Of a stretch of 64,000 nt of DNA, positions 33,278 to 40,674 are shown piece after piece. The notes under the pieces are model-generated. The model did not search any database. It was not told the origin of the DNA and worked only from the letters and a program-made list of their open reading frames with translations. How positions within the stretch are numbered: the stretch's first letter is position 1; every line of letters starts with the position of its first letter. Source of the DNA: Streptomyces sp. NBC_01549. GTDB taxonomy: Bacteria > Actinomycetota > Actinomycetes > Streptomycetales > Streptomycetaceae. The stretch is taken from assembly GCF_026339955.1 (NCBI RefSeq), contig NZ_JAPEPW010000001.1, positions 4,707,001-4,771,000 on the forward strand, read 5' to 3'. The translations under genes and the position numbers were made by a program.

Positions 33278-34268
33278 GCCACCGCGGGCGGGTACCGCCC
33301 CTGCGGGCGGTGAGCGGCCACGGGCCGGTCCCGCCCCTGCGCGCCCTGATCACCACCACGGCGGCGACGAGCCCCACGCCCACCAGCACCGCCATCAGCC
33401 ACGGCAGCGCGAGGAACGACGTGCTCGCGGACTCACGGGTGCCGGGCGCGGTGGCCGTCAACGTCACGTCGCCCCAGTCGAGTTGGGGCGCCCCGTGCCA
33501 CGGCTCGGTCAGCCGGACCCGTTGCCCCGGCAGCAGCTCGGAGGGGATCTTCGTGAGCTCCCGGGACAGCAACGTACGACCGAACAGGCCCTCGGCCCGC
33601 AGCCGCACCTTCGGGTTCAGAGTCACGTTCCCGGTGTTGTGGAGGGTGTACGAGATGGTCGCGCCGCTTGCGCCGAGGCTTGGGACCAGGGGCTGGTGGT
33701 GGCTGATGCGGACCTTCTCGACGGCGAGGGCGGGGACGGTGGGGCCGCCGACCCGGAGGTAGATCCGGGCGCCGACCGCGCGTTGCACCGCCACCGCGGA
33801 CGTCGCCGCGTCCCCGCGGTCGAGGCGCTCGTCGAGTGCGACCAGCGCGCCCGGATGGTCGCCGGGTTCGGCCTTCTCGGGCACCCGGAGGGTGAACGGC
33901 ACGGTCACCGAACCATGCGCGGGCACCGTCACCCGGGAGCGGGCGGGGTGCGCCCAGGCGCCGACCCCGCGCTGCTTCTCCTTCACCGTCCGCACCGCGA
34001 ACCCGCCGTCACGCGCGGTGTTGTACGCGTCGGCGGCGTACAGCCGGAAGGTCAGCGGAGCGCCGGTCTTGTTGGCGACGGTGACCTTGTCCCGGAGGGT
34101 CTGTCCGGGGTCGGCGGAGAGGTAGAAGTACGGGCGGGCCGCGATCTTCGAGGAGACGGGGTAGACGGACCAGCTGCCGTTGTCGGCCGCGTACGAGGCG
34201 GGCGAGGCGAGCGCGAGGAGGAATACGGAGAGGAACACGGACAGGATGAGGGCGTACAGCTTGCGCAT
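33171..34268 (-). CDS. DUF916/WxL-interacting-type surface protein
   Basis: A 365-aa protein. The signal peptide (MRKLYALILSVFLSVFLL to SYA-ADNG) is followed by two Ig-like halves: WSVYPVSSKI, PYFYLSADPGQTLRDKVTVANKTGAPLTFRLYAADAYN and VPFTLRVPEKAEPGDHPGAL, then VRISHHQPLVPSLGASGATISYTLHNTGNVTLNP. A membrane helix is at about 287-307 (LPWLMAVLVGVGLVAAVVVI). This matches DUF916 proteins, which anchor WxL proteins to peptidoglycan in Firmicutes. After the helix comes an Arg/Pro-rich tail whose last 35 codons are antisense to glnK, which suggests the native 3' end was lost. A WxL-like gene lies 123 bp upstream on the same strand. Confidence 0.78.
   Translation of the reverse strand: MRKLYALILSVFLSVFLLALASPASYAADNGSWSVYPVSSKIAARPYFYLSADPGQTLRDKVTVANKTGAPLTFRLYAADAYNTARDGGFAVRTVKEKQRGVGAWAHPARSRVTVPAHGSVTVPFTLRVPEKAEPGDHPGALVALDERLDRGDAATSAVAVQRAVGARIYLRVGGPTVPALAVEKVRISHHQPLVPSLGASGATISYTLHNTGNVTLNPKVRLRAEGLFGRTLLSRELTKIPSELLPGQRVRLTEPWHGAPQLDWGDVTLTATAPGTRESASTSFLALPWLMAVLVGVGLVAAVVVIRARRGGTGPWPLTARRGGTRPRWLRVRRGRARPSVRVRPSRPARPTPSRRRSSPSARR
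33294..33311. terminator. Hairpin downstream of glnK
   Basis: ACCGCCC-CTGC-GGGCGGT, a perfect 7-bp stem 16 bases after the glnK stop. On the other strand it lies inside the DUF916 tail. Confidence 0.6.
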
Positions 34269-34391
34269 GGGTGCGGACCCCCGCTGACGTGGTGGACAGG
34301 GCCAAGCCCCGCGTCTCCGGCCTGATCCGCCGGACAGGCCCTGGGTGGACGGGCGGGTGCGCGCCCGGCCACCGGGGTGCGGAGGGGTATG

Positions 34392-35741
34392 TCAGGTGAG
34401 CGTGAGCGTGAGCACGCCGGAGTAGGAACCCGGCGGGGTGAACGTCGGTACGTCCAGCGACAGCCCGGCGTCGACGGTGAACTCACCACCGGTGAGCGCC
34501 CCGTTGGGGGTGGACGCCAGTGTCGCTCCCGCACCGCCCACCGTGCCGGACGAACCGGCCTGGCAGGTGCTCGGGCTCCCCGCCTTGGTCGCGCAGGCGG
34601 GGGTCCAGCTCAGTTTCCCGGCATCGATCTTGGCGCCGGGACCGGTGAAGTCGGTGACCTTGCCGGTCAGGGACCAGCCCGCGGGTCCGCCGCGGAAGTC
34701 CTTGACGGTCACCGTCTGCAGGGCCCCGGTCGAGGCCCCGCCCTTGCCGAAGTCCACCGCCGAAAGCTGGACGGCGTCCCCGGCCTGGGACATCGACAGG
34801 GATCCCGCCTTCACCGTGGTGGTGAGTTTCTGGGAGCCCGCGGGGATCGGAGTGTCGTCGACGACCACGTACGCCGCCGGCCCCGCTCCCTTGGTGTCGC
34901 TCCAGCTCGCGCCCTCGTACGCCACCACACCGGTCGTCGTCTTGTCGTTGACGGCCAGTGTGCCGTTGATGGAGCCCTGCGCGTCCGCGGTCGTGGTGGC
35001 CGTGTCGGCGGTCTGGGTGGCCCCCGACCGTCCGGCGAGGGTCACGCTCGCGCCTGGGGTGAAGTTGCTGCCGGTGACGGTCACGCTGTCACCGGGCTTC
35101 CCGGAGGCCGAACCGAGCGAGATGGCACGGTTGTTGGTCTGGGTTCCGTCCGTCGCGGTGATCGTCCCGGAGACCGGGGCGGGCGGGTTGGTGACCGTGC
35201 AGGGGGTGTCCAGCTCCAGGATGTAGCTGGTGTGGATGTTGTAGTCGCCGGGCGCGAGGGTGATGGCGCCCGGGCTGGTGACGGTGAAGGTGCCCGTCAT
35301 GCTGAACCCCGGGAAGGGCGCGTTGCCCGCCACCGGGTCGTTCTTCCTGGGGCCCGCGACCGTGACGTCCCCCGTCTGTGCGCCGCCGAGGGCGACCTTG
35401 CCGGTGGGCGTCATGATGTCGGCGGGCAGCGCGAGGGCGGTCGGGTTGTTCGCGGCGGGCGTGACCACCTTGTACGTCACGGTGACGGTGTCACCGACCT
35501 TGGGACTGGGGTTGTCCACCGTGATGATCGCGGTGGTGGTGCCGTCGATCGGCGGGATGCCCGCGATCGCCGGCGGGATGCAGTGCGTGGCGAAGTCCAC
35601 GTTCTGGGAGTCCGCGGCCGCGGCGCCCGCCGGGGCCGCCAGCGCGCCTCCCGCGGTGACCGCCAGCGCGGTCACCCCGAGCAGTGCCGCCCAGCGGCGT
35701 CTTCGGGCGTGCGAACCCCTGGTTCCCCTGTGCGTTGCCAT
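34392..35741 (-). CDS. Secreted WxL-like / IPT-domain surface protein
   Basis: A 449-aa protein. An Arg-rich signal peptide (MATHRGTRGSHARRRRWAALLG to GALAAPAGA) is followed by Ig-like regions including GKPGDSVTVTGSNFTPGASVTLAG (IPT/TIG-like). The C-terminal domain has WSLTGKVTDFTG, ALTGGEFTVDAGLSL and ends GSYSGVLTLTLT, resembling a WxL domain with the W-S-L triplet. There is no LPXTG or membrane anchor, so attachment would rely on the DUF916 partner. The Shine-Dalgarno AGGAGGGGG before ATG 35741 is strong. Confidence 0.75.
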   Translation of the reverse strand: MATHRGTRGSHARRRRWAALLGVTALAVTAGGALAAPAGAAAADSQNVDFATHCIPPAIAGIPPIDGTTTAIITVDNPSPKVGDTVTVTYKVVTPAANNPTALALPADIMTPTGKVALGGAQTGDVTVAGPRKNDPVAGNAPFPGFSMTGTFTVTSPGAITLAPGDYNIHTSYILELDTPCTVTNPPAPVSGTITATDGTQTNNRAISLGSASGKPGDSVTVTGSNFTPGASVTLAGRSGATQTADTATTTADAQGSINGTLAVNDKTTTGVVAYEGASWSDTKGAGPAAYVVVDDTPIPAGSQKLTTTVKAGSLSMSQAGDAVQLSAVDFGKGGASTGALQTVTVKDFRGGPAGWSLTGKVTDFTGPGAKIDAGKLSWTPACATKAGSPSTCQAGSSGTVGGAGATLASTPNGALTGGEFTVDAGLSLDVPTFTPPGSYSGVLTLTLT

Positions 35742-35794
35742 GTGCCCCCTCCTGAGGGATGCGGGCGCAGCGGCTCGTCTGCGCCGACAGGGGG

Positions 35795-35825
35795 CCATTG
35801 ATGTGCGGGTTGTGTGAGAAGTCAA
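35795..35825 (-). promoter_or_regulatory. Candidate promoter of the WxL-like gene
   Basis: On the minus strand: TTGACT (35825-35820), 17 bp, ATCAATGG (35802-35795), 54 bp before the start codon. The same ATCAATGG at the same spacing from a TTGNNA-type box precedes the neighbouring small secreted gene. Confidence 0.45.
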
Positions 35826-35844
35826 TGGAGGGCCCGGACGGTAA

Positions 35845-35859
35845 CTGATGGGCCATCAG
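35845..35859. promoter_or_regulatory. Palindrome upstream of the WxL-like gene
   Basis: CTGATGG-G-CCATCAG, a perfect 7-bp inverted repeat about 20 bp upstream of the candidate -35. Possible regulator site. Confidence 0.4.
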
Positions 35860-35980
35860 GTCATGTCAATATCAACAACTGGTCTCCCCTGTAGGTCAGT
35901 TGGTTGTGTTCGGGCAGTACGAGGACCGGTGCCGCCGCGCGCTGGCGACACCGGTCTTCACGTATGTGCCGTGCCGGGGC

Positions 35981-36457
35981 TCAGCTGAAGACGAACGGGC
36001 CCGGTGACTGCGCCGCGCTCGCGGTGCACGTGATGGTGATGCCGAAGACGACCATCTTCAGCGAACCCCCGTACGCGTCGAGGCTGTCGCCGGAGGCGAC
36101 GGTGCCGCTGAGCGGGCCCACCGTGACCCCGCCGCCCAGCGGGATGGCGGGATTCTTCGTGCCGGTGAACGCGACGGTGCCGCCGCCGGTCTTCGCCATC
36201 GTCAGGGTGGAGGCGATGGAGTCCTGCGCCAGCGCGATCGGGGCGGTGATCGAGGTGGAGCTGAGGGTGATGGTCGCGGCCGTGCCGGTCTGGGTGGCGG
36301 TGAGAGTGGCCGCGCCACCGCCGCCGATCGTGCAGGTCGCGTTGATGGTGGCGGTGAGCGGGGTGACGGCCGCGGCGGTCGGCGCGAGGGCCAGTCCGGT
36401 CGCGGCCAGGGTGCCGGCGGCTAACGCCGCGGCGATTCCGAGTTGCTTGCGTCTCAT
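35981..36457 (-). CDS. Small secreted protein, beta-rich
   Basis: A 158-aa protein with a clear signal peptide (MRRKQLGIAAALAAGTLAATGLALAPTAAA) and GGGAAGGGAA as ribosome site. The mature part is Thr/Gly/Ala-rich with alternating hydrophobics (ATITLSSTSITAPIAL, GGGVTVGPLSGTV) and two cysteines (ATCTIGG and ITCTASA) that could form a disulfide. No named family is recognised. It lies upstream of the WxL-like and DUF916 genes on the same strand and shares their probable surface theme. Confidence 0.7.
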   Translation of the reverse strand: MRRKQLGIAAALAAGTLAATGLALAPTAAAVTPLTATINATCTIGGGGAATLTATQTGTAATITLSSTSITAPIALAQDSIASTLTMAKTGGGTVAFTGTKNPAIPLGGGVTVGPLSGTVASGDSLDAYGGSLKMVVFGITITCTASAAQSPGPFVFS

Positions 36458-36764
36458 CGGGTTCCCTTCCCTTGTACGGGAATTGCCATGTGGGGATGGA
36501 GGGACGGAACCGTCTGCTCAGAGGCCGGGGCCGGGCCGGGCACACGGACGCGTCACCGGTGAACGCCGGTGCGGGTGCGGAGAGATGTGTACACGGACCG
36601 TCCGCGAGCGGGGTGCGGGACGCCAGCGGAGGCGTATCTGACGGTCCGTCGGAACTTGCGGTTCCATTGATGCGCGAGCGGCTTGGGATTGCAAGGCATG
36701 CCGGGCGGCTTCTTCAAGGGTTGTCGAAAGTGGCCGAAGTTCGTCCCCTTCCCTGGCCGGCCCG
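36458..36764. other. Intergenic region upstream of the small secreted gene
   Basis: 307 bp between the secreted gene and the GNAT gene stop. It holds the candidate promoter at 36664-36694, more than 200 bp before the start codon, so a long leader would result. Nothing else was recognised. Confidence 0.5.
36664..36694 (-). promoter_or_regulatory. Candidate promoter sharing ATCAATGG with the WxL-like gene
   Basis: On the minus strand: TTGCAA (36694-36689), 17 bp, ATCAATGG (36671-36664). It is identical in -10-side sequence and spacing to 35795-35825. Confidence 0.4.
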
Positions 36765-37574
36765 CTACTCCGCGAGTTCCGCGATCAGCGCCGTCGCCAC
36801 CGGCCGGAACCCCAGGCGGCCGTACATCCGCGCCACGTCCTCGTCCCCGGCCGACAGGAACACCGTGTCGACGCCCCGCTCCCGTGCGTCGGCCACGAGG
36901 GCGGCCGTGACGCCGTACGCCAGCCCGCGGCGGCGCGCGGTGGGCAGGGTGCCGACGCCCGCGATCTCGCTCACGGGGCCGACGGGCAGGTGCATCCCGG
37001 AGCAGACCACGACCCCGTCGTCGACCGCCGCGGCCAGTACGGTGCGGCCCGCGCGGACGCGGTCCGCGGCGGCGGGCAGCTCACCGGCGCGGGCGGTGAT
37101 CTCGGCGGCCAGTTCGGCGGGCCCGGCCTCGCCCACCGCCGTGCCCGGCGCCGCGAACGCCACGTGCGGCACCGCCAGCGCGCCTGCCAGGGAGGCGTCT
37201 TCGGGGTTCAGGACGCGGACGAGGGGATGCGGCTCGGGCAGCGGTGTGTCCGCGTCGCGGATCATCAGGGGATGCGCGTGGACCCGTAGCCCCGTCGCCT
37301 CTACCGCCTCCCGCAGGCCCGGCGTCACCTCCGCCACCCACTCGAAGGCCTCCGGCACACACAGCTCCCGCTGCCGTGCCCGCACCCGTTCGACGTCCTC
37401 GGCGGTGGCCGCCGGGCCCGTCCAGCCCAGGGTGGGGCGCGCGTAGTACGGCCAGCCCGTGGCCTCCCGGACGAAAAGGGTGAGCGGGCCGAAGTCCTCG
37501 GCCCGCGCGGCGGTGCGCGGTACCGAGTCGTAGTAGCGCTCAAGGCGGTCGAGGGGCGCGTTCGCGGTCGTCAT
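36765..37574 (-). CDS. GNAT-family acetyltransferase
   Basis: A 269-aa protein. The C-terminal half has the GNAT core: ISEIAGVGTLPTARRRGLAYGVTAALVADARERG (acetyl-CoA binding, R-x-x-G-x-A type), then VFLSAGDEDVARMYGRLGF. The N-terminal half is a family-specific extension. The substrate is unknown. ATG 37574 (MTTANAPLDRLERYY) is preferred over a longer frame. It lies 42 bp downstream of the MFS gene and is probably the last gene of the beta-glucosidase operon. Confidence 0.85.
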   Translation of the reverse strand: MTTANAPLDRLERYYDSVPRTAARAEDFGPLTLFVREATGWPYYARPTLGWTGPAATAEDVERVRARQRELCVPEAFEWVAEVTPGLREAVEATGLRVHAHPLMIRDADTPLPEPHPLVRVLNPEDASLAGALAVPHVAFAAPGTAVGEAGPAELAAEITARAGELPAAADRVRAGRTVLAAAVDDGVVVCSGMHLPVGPVSEIAGVGTLPTARRRGLAYGVTAALVADARERGVDTVFLSAGDEDVARMYGRLGFRPVATALIAELAE

Positions 37575-37616
37575 GGCGCCATCCAAGAGGAACACCGATG
37601 CCGGTCGCACCCGAAT

Positions 37617-38879
37617 TCAGTCGACCCCCCTGATCCGCCCCACCAGCAGCGCCCCCGCCAGCCCGATCACCGCCGCCACCAGGTACAGCACCCGGTAACC
37701 GCCGAGATACGTCACGATCGGCGCCGCCAGGGCGGGGGCGGCGACCTGGGGGAGGGCGTTGGCGACGTTGATGACGCCGAGGTCCTTGCCGCGGTTCAGG
37801 GCCTTGGGCAGGACGTCCGTCATCAGGGCGAAGTCGACGGAGGTGAAGACACCGAAGCCGACGCCGAGGACCGCCGCCGCGACGATCGCGCCCGGCCAGG
37901 TCTGCCACCCGGAGAGGACCGCCGTCGCCACCGCCATGAGCACGCCCGACCAGATCACGAACGGCTTGCGGCGGCCCACCCGGTCCGACCACACCCCGCC
38001 GACCACGACCGTGGCGAGGAGGGTGACGCCGTTGACCGCCGTCAGGATCAGTACGCCGTTCTCGGGGTCGTCGTAGTGGAGCCGGTCACGGAGGTAGTAG
38101 AGGAGGTAGAGCAGGACCAGGGCGTTGCTCAGGTTGATCAGGAAGCGGGTCAGCCAGGCCCAGGCCAGGTCCGGATGGCGGCGCGGACTCAGCCAGAAGG
38201 AGGCCGCGAACGAGCGCCAGGACCAGGCGGGCCGGGCCGCGGCCGGCAGCCGCAGATCCTCGTAGCGCAGTACGTACGGCAGTACGCCCACCAGCGTGAA
38301 CACCGCGCACGCCGCGTAGCCGCCGCCCACACCCCCCGCCGCCGTCGCGAGGCCCGTTCCGCCCACCACGCCCAGGATCTGCGCGGCGCCCAGCCAGCCG
38401 CCCACGGAACCCCGCTGGAGCCGCGGCACGCGGTCGGGGACGGCCGCGGTGATCGCGGCGAAGGCGGCGTTCAGGGTCAGCTGGACCAGGCACCAGCCGG
38501 CCGCCATCGTCCAGACCCCGCCCGCGCCCGCCAGGAGCAGCAGGGAGAGGGCGCCGCCCGCCGCGCCCGCCACGGTCCACGGCGTACGGCGGCCCCAGCG
38601 CGCCGTCGTCCGGTCGGACAGCGCGCCGAAGAACGGGTTGGCGAACAGCGACACCACCGCGCCCGCACCCGTGACCCACGCCAGCATCGTCTCCTTCGAC
38701 ATGCCGGTGCCGGGCGCGAAGTCCTCCGCCTGGGAGGCCAGCAGGATCTGCAGCGGGCCGTACCAGCCCACCCAGATCGCCCCGTTGGCGAGCGAGAGCG
38801 CCGAGGTCCAGCCCCGGCCGACCCGCTCCACGGGCTCGGCCAGCGCCCCCACGTTCGTGACGGGGTCCGCCGCCGTCAT
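37617..38879 (-). CDS. MFS sugar transporter (SLC45/GPH-like)
   Basis: A 420-aa protein with about 12 membrane helices. GAIWVGWYGPLQILLASQ, NPFFGALSDRTTARWGRRTPW (motif A with WGRRTPW, seen in glycoside/sucrose transporters) and GGVWSDRVGRRKPFV in the second half point to disaccharide uptake. The ATG at 38879 shares one base with the stop of the beta-glucosidase gene (TGATG), so translation is coupled. The pair would import and split a beta-glucoside. Confidence 0.87.
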   Translation of the reverse strand: MTAADPVTNVGALAEPVERVGRGWTSALSLANGAIWVGWYGPLQILLASQAEDFAPGTGMSKETMLAWVTGAGAVVSLFANPFFGALSDRTTARWGRRTPWTVAGAAGGALSLLLLAGAGGVWTMAAGWCLVQLTLNAAFAAITAAVPDRVPRLQRGSVGGWLGAAQILGVVGGTGLATAAGGVGGGYAACAVFTLVGVLPYVLRYEDLRLPAAARPAWSWRSFAASFWLSPRRHPDLAWAWLTRFLINLSNALVLLYLLYYLRDRLHYDDPENGVLILTAVNGVTLLATVVVGGVWSDRVGRRKPFVIWSGVLMAVATAVLSGWQTWPGAIVAAAVLGVGFGVFTSVDFALMTDVLPKALNRGKDLGVINVANALPQVAAPALAAPIVTYLGGYRVLYLVAAVIGLAGALLVGRIRGVD

Positions 38880-40192
38880 CACCGCGCCCGCAGCGCGTCG
38901 CGCAGCCAGCCGTACGACGCCTTCGGGGTCCGCTTCAGCGTGTCGTAGTCGACGTGGACCAGACCGAAGCGCCGCGCGTACCCCTCCGCCCACTCGAAGT
39001 TGTCCAGCAGCGACCACACGAAGTACCCGCGAACGTCCACTCCCTGTTCCAACGCCCGGTGCAGCGCCCGGACATGGCCGTCCAGGAACGTGATCCGTTC
39101 CTGGTCGTCGATGCCCTCGTAGCTGCAGCCGTTCTCGGTGATGACGACCGGCGGAAGGCGGTCCCCGTAGCGCTCGCGGAAGCCCACGAGCAGCTCGGTC
39201 AGCGCCTCGGGGACCACCGGCCAGCCGAAGTCGGTGACCGGGTAGCCCTCCAGTTCCCTTACGGAGAAGGGGAGTTCAGCGGGCAGGGTCAGTCCACTGA
39301 ACTCGATCTCCGCGCCCTCGGGGGCGCCCACCTTGGTCGGCTGGTAGTAGTTGATCCCGTACCAGTCGATCGGCTCCGCGATGACCTTCAGGTCCGCATC
39401 GACGTCGCCCGGCATCAACTCGCCGATGCCCGCGGGGTATTGGCCAAGAAGCAGCGGGTCCGCGAAGAGGCGGTTGAGGAGGAGGTCGTAGAAGTCGGCG
39501 GCCTGCACGTCCTCGGGTTGCCGCGAAACCGCCCAGGTCGGGCCGTGCGAGTTGGCGATGCCGATGTCCGTGACGCCGGCCGCGCGCAGGGACCGGACGG
39601 CGAGGCCGTGGGCGAGGAGTTGGTGGTGGGCGACCGGCAGCGAGTCGAACAGGAGCTGCTTGCCGGGGGCGTGGGCGCCGAGCGCGTGGCCCAGGAGGGT
39701 GTGTTCGGCGGGCTCGTTGAGGGTGATCCACTTCTTGACGCGGTCGCCCAGGCGCGCGGCGACCGTGCCGGCGTACTCGGCGAAGCGTTCGGCGGTGTCG
39801 CGGTTCAGCCAGCCCCCCGCCTCCTGCGACTTCAGTGGGAGGTCCCAGTGGAAGAGGGTCGGCACGGGGCGGATGCCCGCCATGACGAGCGCGTCCACCA
39901 GGCGGTCGTAGAAGTCGAGGCCGCCGGGGGAGTTCACGCGGGGCCAGGAGATCGAGAAACGGTACGCGTCCACGCCGAGGTCGGCGAGGAGGGCCACGTC
40001 CTCGGGGTAGCGGTGGTAGTGGTCGCAGGCCACGTCCGCCGTGGAGCCGTCCTTGATGTGGCCGGGCTCGGCGGTGAAGGCGTCCCACACCGACGGGTCG
40101 CGTTCGTCCGCGGCTCCCTCGATCTGGTGGGCCGAGGTGGACACGCCCCAGAGGAAGCCGGGCGGGAACTGCGATAGGGGGTTCGTCGCCAT
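38879..40192 (-). CDS. GH1 beta-glucosidase
   Basis: A 437-aa glycoside hydrolase family 1 enzyme: FPPGFLWGVSTSAHQIEGA, the acid/base Glu in ITLNEPAEH, WYGINYY, the nucleophile Glu in VVITENGCSY, and WSLLDNFEWAEGY. There is no signal peptide, so it acts inside the cell on imported glucosides. ATG 40192 has AAGGA about nine bases upstream, better placed than ATG 40204. It is first in an operon with the MFS and GNAT genes, behind a 17-bp palindrome. Confidence 0.93.
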   Translation of the reverse strand: MATNPLSQFPPGFLWGVSTSAHQIEGAADERDPSVWDAFTAEPGHIKDGSTADVACDHYHRYPEDVALLADLGVDAYRFSISWPRVNSPGGLDFYDRLVDALVMAGIRPVPTLFHWDLPLKSQEAGGWLNRDTAERFAEYAGTVAARLGDRVKKWITLNEPAEHTLLGHALGAHAPGKQLLFDSLPVAHHQLLAHGLAVRSLRAAGVTDIGIANSHGPTWAVSRQPEDVQAADFYDLLLNRLFADPLLLGQYPAGIGELMPGDVDADLKVIAEPIDWYGINYYQPTKVGAPEGAEIEFSGLTLPAELPFSVRELEGYPVTDFGWPVVPEALTELLVGFRERYGDRLPPVVITENGCSYEGIDDQERITFLDGHVRALHRALEQGVDVRGYFVWSLLDNFEWAEGYARRFGLVHVDYDTLKRTPKASYGWLRDALRAR

Positions 40193-40204
40193 GCGCGCGA
40201 TCAT

Positions 40205-40221
40205 CCTTACCGGCAGTAAGG
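40205..40221. promoter_or_regulatory. Palindromic operator before the beta-glucosidase operon
   Basis: CCTTACCGGCAGTAAGG: 6-bp arms with a 5-bp centre, the form of many TetR-family operators (TTAC..GTAA). It covers the region just upstream of the start and directly follows a TTGACT box read on the minus strand. No TetR gene is in the window. Confidence 0.6.
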
Positions 40222-40310
40222 GAAGTCAACGGGTTGGTGTGAACCGGGAGTTACGGCTTTTGGGAGCGCCAGGGGAGGGGTGGTGCGGAGTGCTTCGCGA
40301 CTGCGGGGCA

Positions 40311-40376
40311 GTGGGGGCTGGTCGCGCCCACGCGGCGGAGCCGCATATGTCACGGCCCCGCGCCCCTGAAGGGCGC
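40311..40376. repeat. Dispersed repeat, type A, copy 2
   Basis: Differs from 221-286 at about two positions. As there, its end hairpin overlaps the 3' end of the leftward gene (emfourin-like, stop at 40376-40378). Confidence 0.8.
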
Positions 40377-40642
40377 TACGCGCCCTCCTTCAGGACCCGC
40401 ACGATCAGTCGGCGCTGTTCCTCCGTAAGTCTCGGGTCGGCGGCGTAGACCGTCTTCCCGTCCACCGTGATCTCGTAGCTGAAGCCGTCGGGGACTCCGG
40501 CGGGGCGCGTGCCCTGGCCGGAGGCGATCGCCTGCTCGGCCAGGGCATGCCACTGGGGGGCGTCGGGGCGCCCCGAGGTGTCCACCTCGGCATGGCGCTC
40601 GATGCCCGCGAATCCGCCCGTGCGCCTCACCTGAATACGCAT
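40376..40642 (-). CDS. Emfourin-like protealysin inhibitor
   Basis: An 88-aa protein, MRIQVRRTGGFAGIERHAEVD at the start and LTEEQRRLIVRVLKEG at the end, with FSYEITVDGKTVYAADP in the middle. This fits emfourin, the small protein inhibitor encoded next to protealysin-type M4 proteases. It has no signal peptide. It starts 32 bp after the stop of the M4 protease gene on the same strand, so protease and inhibitor are made together. Confidence 0.82.
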   Translation of the reverse strand: MRIQVRRTGGFAGIERHAEVDTSGRPDAPQWHALAEQAIASGQGTRPAGVPDGFSYEITVDGKTVYAADPRLTEEQRRLIVRVLKEGA

Positions 40643-40674
40643 GGGTCCTGTCTAGTACGAGTCGGACGCCGAAG

